Source: Daucus carota subsp. sativus
Lineage: Eukaryota > Streptophyta > Magnoliopsida > Apiales > Apiaceae
DNA: 64,000 nt
NCBI RefSeq assembly: GCF_001625215.2
Contig: NC_030389.2
Location: forward strand, 44,567,454 to 44,631,453
Direction of reading: 5' to 3'
The position numbers and the translations under genes were made by a program. The notes beneath the pieces are model-generated. The model was not told the DNA's origin. It saw only the letters and a list, made by a program, of their open reading frames with translations, and ran no database searches. Below, in pieces: positions 10,261-21,892 of this stretch; positions within the stretch are counted from its first letter, which is position 1, and the number at the start of each line of letters is the position of its first letter.

Positions 10261-12404
10261 TGCAGGTACTTGTTGAAATGAAGTAGCTCGACTCTGGTAA
10301 CAAAATTGAAAATGTGTTTAGTTGCAGCAAATAACGAGCTAAAAACAGACTGATGCAGTGCTAGATATCCCGAATTGGAATTTATTTATTTTTTCCTAAT
10401 CCCGAATGATGTGGGGTGACAATATCAGACACGCGTATTAAAAACAAAATATCGATGACCATTTGGAAAATTACACGTAACAGATAATACAGATAAGGAC
10501 GGTAAGAACACGGTATTGTGATATGCGTGTGTGGATTACGTGGGAAGATTAGTCAATAACAATAATGTTTATAGGCAGAAGCAGCCAAGAAACTCATGCA
10601 TTGATTGTGATTTGTTGCTTATATTATTTGCCTAACCGATAATTACTTGATTAGAGTCATCTGATTACTAATTTATTGTGTATGATGATTTTTTTTATTT
10701 GTAGGTCCTATTGTAGTCAATTTACAGTTTTATGCATGGGCTTATTACTTTCTCCCTTTTTCCACCTCCTACTAGTAGTGTTTTCGGGTGCGGGAGTCGG
10801 GACAACAATTTCTTCCTCTTTTCTCGATGACAAGAAATTTTAAATTGCCAAAATACAAAACATCAATTTTATCATGTTCAGTTATACAAATCTCAACTAT
10901 TTATAATTGTACACAAAAATCAAAATCTACGAAGTTTATGACTGTAAATAAATCTTATTCATTTTTGAACATAAATAAGTCTTGATTTTCTACGAATGTA
11001 GACGATAACTATCATATTTATCGAAATTTATTTACAGACATAACATGAATTAACATCCATCACAGTTATGATACTTAAGTCTCGATTTTCTACTAATATA
11101 AACTCGATAACTATCATATTTATCACAATATATAGATATGATAGGAACGTTTACTAGCATTAATTATAATAAATATTTTATTGTAGAGCGATAACAATCA
11201 TATTTATCATATTATACGCGGATTCCGAACACATACGAGCATCGATATCTACAGGAATTTTATCAAAATCATAAAGTAAATCCGAGAAAGTTACATGAAT
11301 GGTCTTCAACAAAGTGCATTGTTATTCCATGTCCGATTTGGTAAAATCTAAGACCACAACGTAAAATGTTTGTCTATATCTTCACTTTCTATCTCCTATA
11401 GAATCCAACACACACCATCAATTACCAAACAAGAACTACTATTACACACCTTTTCAACTAGTGGAATGTTGTGTAAGATTTTAGTGGGGATTGTGAATGG
11501 TGGTGATGGGATTTAAGTATCCTCACTTTGTGGCCATTAGGTTTTTCAACTAGGCCATTCTCTCTAGTGGAGCCGCATTGTTCTGCCCCACGTTGGATCC
11601 ATTTTAAGTTTTTAACCCCATACTTCTAGAGTTTAGACACAGGTTAAACTCATGAACTGATGGTCAACGCGGTGGTAGTGGACCTAATGGTCACGCCCAA
11701 ATCCTTAGAAAATGTAAAACATTGGACTTGTTCTTTGTATTTTATTTGTGTTAGCACATGGCTCCTACATAACCTCCTACGCTTCTCGAGTTCGAACTCG
11801 AGTTTCGACTTTTTAACATGATTATAAAATCGGTATTAAAAATTAAGCAGTTGATCTACCGATTTAGAATTTATCAAAAATGTACCAAAGAATTTTCAAT
11901 AAATCAAAAAAACTTATTCAAATCAGAGTTTCAGGTTCAGTCTCAGACTCGATTTTCGACTTTTTGATGATAAATAGAATATGAAAAATGTGTTTTACAA
12001 TTTTTATGGAAATATAAATTTAACGAGAGTCATATTCAAGAAAACTGAAATACGGAGAATAAACTCTTATCACTTCGAATTTCGGAATGGAAACACGATA
12101 AACATGTAAAGTCAATTAAGCTCAACAAGTTGCTAAAATCTATTAGAAAAAAGTGGCAATCAAATGACTCCTCAAAAATATATATTAAAATACATTATTA
12201 AAATAGATTAGATCACGGCACACGTAATCTCTTACTTGTTGCTAACATGCTAAATATCGCCGGTAAATTCCTCAACGGAAATGACTTCTCCTCTAGTCTT
12301 AATCTCCGACTCTTTTTTGACAAAGCTTAATTTCTAATTAATCTAATCTTATGAATTAATAATCACACGTATATGCTCAAAAAAAAAAGTTAAATAAAAC
12401 GCAC
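10261..12404. other. spacer between two DUF569 units; possible long intron
   Basis: No open frame resembling a DUF569 second exon (LNGKLYPL or LPPNN block) is visible here on the minus strand, although the upstream unit needs one. The 11460-11790 part is less AT-rich, with phrases such as GCCCCACGTTGGATCC, and may be a decayed repeat of unknown family. If the shared-exon model is right, this DNA would be part of an intron of about 2.8 kb. Confidence 0.4.
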
Positions 12405-12998
12405 CTTCATAGAAAAGAAACGAGCCGGAGAATTATTAGCGGAAACATTCGATATCGGGGAGCCGAGTCCATCCAAGCTCGAAATCTCATCCGAAACCGA
12501 AGAAAAACTCGAAACCATCGATAAATAATCGTTCAATTGCTCATCTTCGGGCACATCAACCCCCTCGACATTCCATAAAACCCAATTATTCGTCGAACCG
12601 CTATGCGGATTATCATGCGTGACCGAATTTCGCCAAGGCACCGTGCCACCATTCGCACGTAAATATTTCCCCCCGAATCCCCGAATTTTAACCGAAAATC
12701 CGTCCCTTATTGGTTGCCACTCGACCGCGAAGTCTTTAATATTTTCGGGCACGGTTTGCATCACTTTATGCCCCGTCATGCCTAGAAGAAACGGAGAACT
12801 CGTCGCGGTTAAGTAACGCCCGTAGCAACTTCGAAGACGGACCACGTGGCTGTTGGTCTCGACGAGCTCGACGATCCATCGAGCTTTTCGGGTTGATCCG
12901 TTGCGGCTCTGACGAACGGATTGTTGATCTTCATCGGCAACTAAGTACTTGTCTAGGTGGCTCCTTAGTCTTACCGCTTTTTTGTTGAAGAACTCCAT
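12405..12998 (-). CDS. DUF569 / fascin-like protein, first exon only (partial or alternative exon)
   Basis: An open frame on the minus strand encodes a full N-terminal DUF569 domain: MEFFNKKAVRLRSHLDKYLV, VVRLRSCYGRYLTATSSPFL and PWRNSVTHDNPHSGSTNNW. I start it at 12998 (MEFF, matching the family) rather than at the ATG four codons upstream. A good donor (AAG|GTGCGT) closes the exon at 12405 in phase 0, after 198 codons. Reading through the donor would stop a few codons later. No second exon is found in the next 2 kb. The nearest phase-0 acceptor with the right content is the second exon of the neighbouring unit at 9556. So this is either a truncated gene or an alternative first exon. Codon content looks conserved, which suggests a functional domain. 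Confidence 0.75.
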
Positions 12999-15288
12999 GT
13001 AGAACTCCAAATTTAGAAATTTTCCGTCAGAACAAAATTTTTGTTTTCTATGTTATCACGGTATAAGTATAATCAAAGAGATGTGGTACGAAGTTGTGAA
13101 AGAGGGAGGATGAAACTTCTTAGGAGAGTGGCATGGTCTGAAAATCAAATAGCAGTGAATGCAACGCCTACTCGCTTTAAAACGTGAAAATAGAGAATTA
13201 TTTCGCTTTTATAATGGGTGGATTTTTGGAAATATTTTAATAATCTTTTTTATTGCACGATATCATATGTTAGTTTATGTTACTAGTCTATCCGCAAGAT
13301 TTTTAACATTAAACATTTGATATCTTTTTATTAGTCTTTAAAATTTTGAATATTCCGTGAATAATATCTGGGGGATTATGGTCAAACATTTTGTAGATAT
13401 GAAAAATAAATGATATATTCATCGTAAATTTATAACATCCTCCAAGATTTTAAAAGATTTATAATCATTATCCATTAGCTAAATAGATGTGTAGATAATT
13501 TGCTGCAAATCATCCGGTACTGATTCAGGATGACATCATGTAAGCTTCATATCATAGATTTCAAATTTTATAAAATAATTAGTGAAGCTAATTTCAATTT
13601 TTACTATTTGTCAAAAAAAAATTCAATTTTTACTATGTTTTATCGGTTATATTATAAATTATGATATTTAAATTCTGTACTTAATTGATTAAGCCTTATA
13701 AATTATTGGGGCTTTTTGGGAAATCTTAATTTTCAGGAATAAGGGGTGTGTATTTAACTGGGAATTTGGATTGTTTAATCTATGAATTTCAATAGATTGA
13801 CTGTGATTTTGATTTTGTGCGGATTTTTGATAAGATGTTGCAGAGTTAATAGAAATCGTCTACAATTTAAGCATAATACTTCAAAATCTCATTGATTTTG
13901 ATGACATAATTTAAAATACCAATTGAATACCTCCAAGATTTTAGTGGATTTTAAACAATCTGAACTGAATGTCTTCGGATTTCATAAATAAAAAAAATCT
14001 TTTAAAATCTCAATCTAATACATCTTCTAGATCTTATTTATGATAAAAAGTATATAAAACTCTATTTCTTATCTTAGAAATAACTTTATCTTTTTTTTCA
14101 AATAACGAATATGAAACACCTTTTTAACATTATATCAAAAAAATTATAAAAAGATACATTTTTTGTTAAGAAAATTGAGGCTTATTTTTTAAAATAACTT
14201 ATTGCCAAACAGACACATTATATCGATTTGATCTCAAACTTAATTAATCACTACATAAATTAAAAACAAATATGATATATTAAATATATTATTAATTTAA
14301 CATATTCGATAAAATATCACAGTCAAAATTATCGGTTAATTCCTATTATCAGTTTTAACTTTTAAGACAGTCTCAACTCTCAACTCTCGGATCAGTGGGT
14401 CTTTAACCCTGCTGAGAAGCGTAGAGACCATCACATGCAATTTGCCAATTTGTACAAATGCAGAGACTCTTCTATACACGCTCTAGAAGCTAAAATTCGT
14501 ACAGTTTCGGACCAGGAAAGAGCCGGTCTAGTCCGCGTTTATTAAACTCACAAGACTCGCACAAAAGACTTTTATTTTGTATTTTACTTCGCAACTACGT
14601 CTTAACTATATATCCATATTATATTTTTGTATTAGTAGGGCTCACTTACTTCTGTCTTACGTAAATAATACGAAGTCTTGATCGTGAAAAATATTACTAA
14701 GAAATTGCGACTGAATTTTTTTGAATTTATTTTTCGGGTGTCTTAATCGAGATATTTAATTATTAATCTGGGTTATTCAACTTATATGCTAGTGATTTGT
14801 TTTTTCGATGTTAGACAAAGAAAAGACGTTAACATTTGTGAATATTAAAAAATTTGGTAATAATAATGTCAAAGTGTCTTCTACCGGAGATCAGAGATTA
14901 AGTAATCGAGTGATGTGTTTATGAGAGGGGTTGTTTAGTTTGGGGTTAAGCTTTGATTTTGTGCTAAAAGCGGGGTTTCTCAACTTATAAAGTCACGAAC
15001 AGTTTAGTCGTATCATGTTTGTATAAATCATTTATAAATAAAAAATTTATTTACTTAAAGAAATTAAAAATCTTAACTGTTTAGTAATTAATTTTTGTTC
15101 GTGAAATATTGATTTAAAAGACATGCAAAGGGCCATTTTAAAAGAAAATTATTACGTTTTAGTTTTATATTAATTATATTTATACCCAATAAATTGTATA
15201 TAACAAAAAAATTATGTAAACACATAAATTAAAAATTAGCTTTGATTTATAAATAACTTATTAGTTTACTTCATAAATTTTTTTTGAA

Positions 15289-15560
15289 ATTAAGTCAAAT
15301 AAGCCATTACTATAACTCTCGATTTGATTTTAGAGTTGTAAACTATTCATGAATTCAAGTCTAAAGTTTTAGACCTTGCAAAAAAATAGAAATTCGAAAT
15401 TCTAGAGTTTCACATTTATGGATTAAGTCAAATAACCCCGTACTATAACTCTCGATTTGATTTTAGAGTGGTAAATTATTCACAAGATTTTACCTATTCA
15501 AGTCTAAAGTTTAGACCCTTGCGAAAAAAAATTCGAAGTTCTAAAGTTTTATATTTATGA
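15289..15560 (+). repeat. tandem duplication, about 133 bp x2
   Basis: Copy 1 (15289-15421) and copy 2 (15422-15560) both start ATTAAGTCAAATAA and share TATAACTCTCGATTTGATTT and TTCAAGTCTAAAGTTT. They differ by scattered substitutions and small gaps, so the duplication is old. Confidence 0.85.
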
Positions 15561-17037
15561 ATTTTTTTAATATTCGTACTGACTTTCCGTTGATAATTGT
15601 TACTTTTTAACGTATATTAAAACATATATCACATATATCGAAGAAATATTTTGATTGATTGTAATTCTATAAATAATGTGAATTTCGTGCATTTACATCA
15701 ATTTTATAATTAAAATATTTTAAATTATCATGTTAAATCCTTGAAATTTCAAGACATTTAGGATTTATTACACTACTCGTAAGAAAATAAATAATACTTA
15801 ATTTTCAAAAATATGGACTTTTTTATATTATACAAACTGAAGCAAGACACTGTTTGGTGCAAGTAAAGGGCAGCATACACAGAAGGCACACAAGTGAAGA
15901 GAGTTTGTAGAGAATGAGTGATGGCAACAGTCATGCGCGTTGTGTGGAGCATGCTCCAGTAGCAAGAGTCTTCTCTTAATTCTATATTTTCCTAAATGCC
16001 TTTTAATATGGTGTGCTCAATGCAGGTTTGCGTACAACATTGCGGGAGCCTAACTTTCTTTTTTAACCAAAAGCGAATAATTCAGTCAAATAACGAAACT
16101 CGGTTGGGACAAACTCCCGAACGGTTAATTACAACTTGATTGTGAAATTTAAATTAGGTGTTAACAAGCTCAAATTATAATAAGAAAATATCCTAAATTG
16201 AGCCGGAGGATTTATTTTATTTGGTGGAAATCCAAAACTGAATTAGTACCCCTTCGCCATTAACTATAAGAATGGGTGATCATATATTTGTTTCATGGCA
16301 TCTCCAACACATTAATTATATAATCCAAATCATAATTTAAAAAAAGATATTATAAAAATTAATTTCAACTAGAGATGTCAATATCCGTCCTGATATAAAT
16401 TCGATCCGTAAAACATAAATTCGGGTTCCATACAAAATGTAACCTTCGAAAATAAATACTAGACAATCCTTCACCGAAAAATCATATTAAATTTTCCTGT
16501 CAGGGTTCGGGACGGAATGTCACCTAAGAAAATAAAGTGATAAATTAATTTGTGGCTTGCGTGTTTTTTTTTTGGAAACAAAAGCAAATCTCATTAATAA
16601 AAAAGGTAAATATACTGGATTATTCAGGGTTCAGGCCCATGTTCATGGCAGCTTTTCTCAGTCATCTTTATCCTGTTCGGGCCCAATAGTACTGGACAAC
16701 ACATTTTTTTCAATTTAAAGAAAGTTATCCATCAGATTCACACATCAAGAATTTATGAGAAATATAATAATTTCTGTACTTTAATCATTCACAAATCGTC
16801 TCGTCCGAGTAGTCTAGCCAAATACTACAACACTTAAAATTTATATTTTTCTCAAAATCAAAATAAACAAATAAATATTAAAGAAAATTGTATCAATTTT
16901 GTAAACCATCTATCATAATTAAATAAACAAATAAAAATTAGAAAATTCCATCAATTTGGTGTTCAAGTAATTATAATAAAACTTTATCATCTCTCGAATC
17001 ATGTTATGTTTTCGTATAATTCTTAATTATCCATTAG

Positions 17038-17104
17038 AAGGCCGAACCGAGGACCTAGGAACGACGGAGGATAAGCTTTTAACCATTGATCTATCCAACC
17101 GTGC
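17038..17104 (-). mobile_element. decayed tRNA-derived SINE fragment
   Basis: Read on the minus strand it matches the SINE at 26994-27132 in box A/B order: GTTGGATAGATCAATGGTT (degenerate box A), then TCCTCCGTCGTTCCTAGGTC and a degenerate box B. No poly-A tail or target duplication can be paired. Confidence 0.55.
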
Positions 17105-17542
17105 ACTGAGCTATACATCCGTAAATATTAAATGAAAGAAATTTTAAAAAATTTAATTTTTGACTGATGACCCTATAATTCACCTATATATTTAAATGTC
17201 AGAACCCAAAATCTTCTTAAAAAAGTTAAAAAAATACTTCCATATTGAGAAAAAAACTAGTTGATGGAGTACCATTATTCAAAGGAAACGACCTACTCTA
17301 AAAATTCAAACAAACTGAAGATGATGAAACAGACACTTTACAAGGTCCCACCAAAGCAATGAATAGCTTCTGATATGAACAATGAACACAGTCACCTTTT
17401 TTTACCAAAGTGATTCATACATAGTCAAAATAAACAATTATACAACCCTTTATAATCATCTTAGTTTTGTCTTCATCCCCATAATCCTCTCCACTTCACG
17501 TGCCATTCTCTCTTTTCTCTCCTCCTTGAAACTAACCACACT

Positions 17543-17552
17543 CCCAAATATT
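17543..17552 (+). repeat. 10-bp target site duplication, left
   Basis: CCCAAATATT directly precedes the foldback element and is repeated exactly at 18831-18840. Confidence 0.85.
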
Positions 17553-18830
17553 GGCTCCTTCCAATTTCTAGGCACCTTGAACATCATCTTTACAAATATA
17601 ACCACCCTTTTTTTCACTTCACATTTCTAACCACCTTAAATCTCGGGCGAACATGTTGTGAAAGGGCTGTTATGTTCGCCCCTGGCAAGGGAGAACATAA
17701 CAGAGGAGACATTATATGTTCGCCCCCCACAGGGGCGAACACATAAGGGCAAGAATTTGATCTGCATTGATTATGAAATACTCGCACAATTCTCTGTGCC
17801 TTGGTGAACTAGAAAAACTTGCACCTTTGCTGGTTTTTTTGTTTCTTTGATTTATTTAAAAATGTACATATAATGGATTTATTTTATTTATTAAAAGATG
17901 TACATATAATTGGTTGTTTTGTAAATATTGAAATGATAATTGAGTAAATTTGTTTTAGTTGAATTGGCATATAATTTGAATATTTGTTTTAATATTTTGT
18001 CTAGTCAATTTGCGATTTATAAGTTGAAAAGTGATACATTATTTGTGATATTATACTTTATATTATTATATTATGTAATTATATAATATAATATTATATT
18101 ATATAATATTATAATCTATAATATTTAAATATTTAAATATTACAATCTATAATATTTAAATATTACAATCTATAATATTTAAATATTACAATCTATAATA
18201 TTTAAATATTACAATCTATAATATTTAAATATTACAATCTATAATATTTAAATATTATAGCTTAAATATTTAAATATTACAATCTATAATATTATATTAT
18301 ATAATTACATAATATAATAATATAAAGTATAATATCACAAATAATGTATCACTTTTCAACTTATAAATCGCAAATTGACTAGACAAAATATTAAAACAAA
18401 TATTCAAATTATATGCCAATTCAACTAAAACAAATTTACTCAATTATCATTTCAATATTTACAAAACAACCAATTATATGTACATCTTTTAATAAATAAA
18501 ATAAATCCATTATATGTACATTTTTAAATAAATCAAAGAAACAAAAAAACCAGCAAAGGTGCAAGTTTTTCTAGTTCACCAAGGCACAGAGAATTGTGCG
18601 AGTATTTCATAATCAATGCAGATCAAATTCTTGCCCTTATGTGTTCGCCCCTGTGGGGGGCGAACATATAATGTCTCCTCTCTTATGTTCTCCCTTGCCA
18701 GGGGCGAACATAACAGCCCTTTCACAACATGTTCGCCCGAGATTTAAGGTGGTTAGAAATGTGAAGTGAAAAAAAGGGTGGTTATATTTGTAAAGATGAT
18801 GTTCAAGGTGCCTAGAAATTGGAAGGAGCC
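17553..18830. mobile_element. foldback DNA transposon, long-TIR Mutator-like (non-autonomous)
   Basis: The left arm 17553-18095 and right arm 18288-18830 are each 543 bases and nearly perfect reverse complements. I noted one clear mismatch (ATAACAGAGG against ATAAGAGAGG near 17700). Termini are GGCTCCTTCC...GGAAGGAGCC, flanked by a perfect 10-bp duplication. A duplication of 9-10 bp together with long terminal repeats fits a Mutator-like (MULE) foldback. The 192-bp centre is a tandem array of a roughly 23-bp unit, AATATTTAAATATTACAATC plus TAT. No transposase is present. Each arm also holds smaller hairpins such as TGTTCGCCCC...GGGGCGAACA. The single strand would fold into a hairpin of more than 500 base pairs, a likely source of small RNAs. 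High arm identity points to recent insertion or arm-to-arm gene conversion. It lies about 380 bp upstream of the kinase start. Confidence 0.88.
18096..18287 (+). repeat. tandem array in the foldback centre
   Basis: About six copies of a 23-bp unit, AATATTTAAATATTACAATC plus TAT. The unit contains the 14-bp palindrome AATATTTAAATATT. Confidence 0.85.
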
Positions 18831-18840
18831 CCCAAATATT
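18831..18840 (+). repeat. 10-bp target site duplication, right
   Basis: CCCAAATATT, identical to 17543-17552. Confidence 0.85.
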
Positions 18841-19211
18841 CACTCTTGTGGAGTATCACTTCAACAACCTAGGCAAGCTACCTCAAATCTTACCATACCC
18901 AACTCAAATCTAGATCAAGATTTCCAAAAAATTCAGATCTAAACTTGAAATCTTGATTTCCCCTCTCATTTGATCACCATTTCCTTATATTTTTGTCCTT
19001 AATTTGATATATCGAATATGTTTCGTCTTTCGTATTCTGAAAAATCATAATGCCATGTTCTTGAATTTTTCTGTTCAAGATTTTCAAAAAATTCAGATCT
19101 AAATCATTTCTCTGGAGCAACTTGAATCTACCACATTGTCTTAAAATCATATTTTACGATATGATATACCGGGTAGGTTTGATTTGGTTTGGTTTGGAAA
19201 ATTGGAAGACC

Positions 19212-21104
19212 ATGTTCTTGATTTTTCTGCTCCTCCTTGCTACCACTACTACTCAAGGATGCACAGCACCACCAGTGAATTCATGTCCACCATTCACTAC
19301 CACAATTCCATATCCATTCTCAGCTTCACCAGGCTGTGGCCACCCTTCATTCCCAATCAAATGCTCAGCTCCACAGTCATCTCTCTCAATCAACAACCTC
19401 AGCTTCTCTCTACTTCACTTTGAGCTGAACTCATCTTCTCTTCTGCTAACTCCCCGACCAAACCACAAAAAACACACTTGTCTTCCATCTCTCTCCACCA
19501 TTCCTGACCTCCCCATCAATCTCTCCCAAACCCCATTCAAAATCTCTGATTCTTCTTGCTCTAGGCTCTCTCATCTTCACCAGTGCTCACCTCCAAGTCT
19601 GCCAAATTGTAGCCTTTGTTCTTGGGAATGCAAGCTCATCAAAAACCCACTAAATCTTGTTCACAACTGTGCTCCACAGCCTCACTCAATGTCTCAGCAA
19701 GATTGTCAGCCTGATGTTCTTGGATATCTTGATAATTTCTTGAAAATGGGCCTTGAAGTTGAGTGGACTCAAAACCCTAATCAAGAAAATCAAGCTGAAA
19801 ATCAAGATTCATACTTTTCAAGCTGCAATACTTGTTTAACAAACAAGGGTACTTGTGGATACAACACTACTGACCCAGAAAAGCCCTTCATTTGTTTCAG
19901 ACCAAAGCCTAAAATCTCACAATCACTACTACATCAACAATCATTTCCTCCTCACAAGGTCACAATTTTATCTCTATCTTTCATATTTATATGCATTTTC
20001 ATTGCAATTACAATAGGTACTTTTGTTTTTCGTGCGAAAAAAATCACATCTTTGCAAAATCAAGAAGACCCTACCACTCAATTTCTTCATCAGCACCGCT
20101 CAGCTAGTCTACTGCCACCTGTGTTTACTTATGATGATCTCGAAATCTCGACAAATTATTTTGACCCAAAAAGGAAAATTGGTGATGGGGGGTTTGGATC
20201 AGTGTTTTTAGGCCAACTTGCTGATGGTCACATTGTAGCTGTTAAGCATTTGCACAAGCAAAACTCGAAAACCAAGTCATTTTGTAATGAAATTTTGATT
20301 CTTTCGTCGATTACTCACCCGAATTTAGTTAAGTTACATGGCTATTGTAGTGATCCTAGAGGGTTACTTTTAGTGTATGATTATGTTTCTAATGGTACAT
20401 TAGCTGATCATCTACATGGTGTTTATAAAAAGGGCTCTTTGAAGTGGATTGTTAGAGTTGAGATTGCTTTGCAAATTGCATTAGCTATTGAGTATTTACA
20501 TTTCTCTGTGTTGCCACCTATTGTACATAGAGATGTGACTTCAACAAACATATTTGTGGAGAAAGATATGAGGGTGAAAGTTGGAGATTTTGGGCTTTCA
20601 AGATTGTTGATTTGTCAAGAAAATGGGGTGATGCCAGGTAATGGACTTAACGGACCGGGTTCGGGTTGTGTTTGGACTGGCCCACAAGGGACACCGGGGT
20701 ATTTGGATCCTGATTATTATCAGTCATTTAGGCTTACTGAGAAGAGTGATGTGTATAGTTTTGGTGTGATTTTATTGGAGTTGATTACTGGTATGCGTGC
20801 TGTGGATTCTAGGCGAGAAAAGAGTGAAATGGCATTGGTAGATTTAGTTGTGCCGAAGATTCAAATGGGGTTGTTGGAGGATGTTGTGGACCCGGTTTTG
20901 GCGGGCGATAGGGTGGCGATGGAGGGTGTTGGTGCAGTCGCAGAGCTGGCTTTCAGGTGTGTTGCAGCAGAGAAAGATGATAGGCCTAATGCTAGGGAGG
21001 TGGTGGAGGAGTTGAAACGGATACGGGGATGTTCACGTGGGATTGTCCGGTTGGGGAGTTCGACCAATGTGGTAGTTCCTGAATGTGGTCCTATTGTTGT
21101 TTGA
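19212..21104 (+). CDS. LRK10-like receptor kinase with GUB_WAK extracellular domain
   Basis: Intronless here. I choose the ATG at 19212, which gives MFLIFLLLLATTTTQGC, a clean signal peptide, rather than the ATG 30 codons upstream; product 630 residues. A cysteine-rich galacturonan-binding/WAK-associated ectodomain (YPFSASPGCGHP, then CNTCLTNKGTCGYN) is followed by a membrane helix near residues 250-270. The kinase domain has GDGGFGSVFLG, VAVKHL, HRDVTSTN, VGDFGLSR and GTPGYLDPDYY. The catalytic-loop lysine is replaced by threonine (HRDVT), while the ATP lysine, HRD aspartate and DFG are intact. I recall the same substitution in Arabidopsis At1g69910, which also shares the EKDMRVKVGDFGLSRLL region and sits beside DUF569 and tau GST genes. 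Likely a cell-surface sensor of wall fragments; the ligand is unknown. Confidence 0.88.
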   Translation: MFLIFLLLLATTTTQGCTAPPVNSCPPFTTTIPYPFSASPGCGHPSFPIKCSAPQSSLSINNLSFSLLHFELNSSSLLLTPRPNHKKHTCLPSLSTIPDLPINLSQTPFKISDSSCSRLSHLHQCSPPSLPNCSLCSWECKLIKNPLNLVHNCAPQPHSMSQQDCQPDVLGYLDNFLKMGLEVEWTQNPNQENQAENQDSYFSSCNTCLTNKGTCGYNTTDPEKPFICFRPKPKISQSLLHQQSFPPHKVTILSLSFIFICIFIAITIGTFVFRAKKITSLQNQEDPTTQFLHQHRSASLLPPVFTYDDLEISTNYFDPKRKIGDGGFGSVFLGQLADGHIVAVKHLHKQNSKTKSFCNEILILSSITHPNLVKLHGYCSDPRGLLLVYDYVSNGTLADHLHGVYKKGSLKWIVRVEIALQIALAIEYLHFSVLPPIVHRDVTSTNIFVEKDMRVKVGDFGLSRLLICQENGVMPGNGLNGPGSGCVWTGPQGTPGYLDPDYYQSFRLTEKSDVYSFGVILLELITGMRAVDSRREKSEMALVDLVVPKIQMGLLEDVVDPVLAGDRVAMEGVGAVAELAFRCVAAEKDDRPNAREVVEELKRIRGCSRGIVRLGSSTNVVVPECGPIVV

Positions 21105-21892
21105 ATCTTCGAAAGTAGGACAATTTCAGATTCATTGATGTATTTGGCCTGTTGCGTTTAGGAACTCTTTTCCGAATGGCAGACAAAACTTTGAGAGACT
21201 TCCTATTTATAAACTTGCGTATGCATCCTTTTACTGAAGCATGAGTTGTCGACTTTCAACACATCGAAAGGAAAGGATATGATAATTGTGGAGTACTGTT
21301 TAGCAGCCGGCGACGAAGAAAGATGATAGGCCACATGGGGCTGTTGGTGTTTGAATGCTGGGGAGGTAATTGAGGTTAGATCTCACTGGAGTTGTGGTTT
21401 TAGTATGTACATATGAAATTTTGAACTGTATTTTCCCCACAGTTTCTGACTTTTGTTACTATGGTCCATCACAAATTTATTCTGGGGATGTAACTTGTCT
21501 ACTATATAATGAAGTATATCGCTCTCAGGCTTAGATTTTTCTTTGTCCTCCCATTGCAGTATAATGAATATCCCTAGTGTGTTGCTTTATAACTTAGAAT
21601 AGATCCTGCTGAAATTTTTGTGGCAACAGTGTCTATACTCTTTCGTGCAGCGATCACGTCTGCAGACGGCCATCTCTATTTCATGTAGCGATTAAGTCTG
21701 CATACTGCATATAAGTGTAAAATTTTACATTTAAGTCAATAGATTGCATATAAAGCAACAGTGTCTATACTCTTTCGTGTAGCAATTGCATATAGGCGTA
21801 AATTTTTACATTTAAGCCAATCTTTGAAAACCACTGTGCTCTATCTCGATAGAGATTGAGGCATACAAGAGATTTATTTAAGAGACATGAGA
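21105..21892. other. intergenic between convergent kinase and TPR genes
   Basis: 3' flanks. A local repeat is seen: CAACAGTGTCTATACTCTTTC occurs at about 21625 and again near 21758, each followed by a related TAAATTTTACATTTAAG segment. No gene is supported. Confidence 0.5.

Larger units (their letters stand above)
13013..17542. other. 4.5-kb gene-free AT-rich stretch
   Basis: No supported coding sequence. It contains a 133-bp tandem duplication (15289-15560) and a decayed tRNA-derived SINE fragment (about 17038-17104). Long poly-A and poly-T stretches are scattered throughout. Confidence 0.5.

Noticed and set aside
17640-17760. Possible microRNA precursor from GTTCGCCCC hairpins
   Set aside because: The hairpins are part of long perfect terminal repeats of a transposon, which favours siRNA-type origin, and no conserved miRNA was recognised.
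18096-18287. Regular repeats resembling a CRISPR array
   Set aside because: Plant nuclear DNA, no spacers: units are contiguous and AT-only, forming the loop of a foldback transposon.
17382-18843. Mirror open frames at 17382-17630 (+) and 18637-18843 (-)
   Set aside because: They are the two arms of the foldback read on opposite strands and show no conserved domain.
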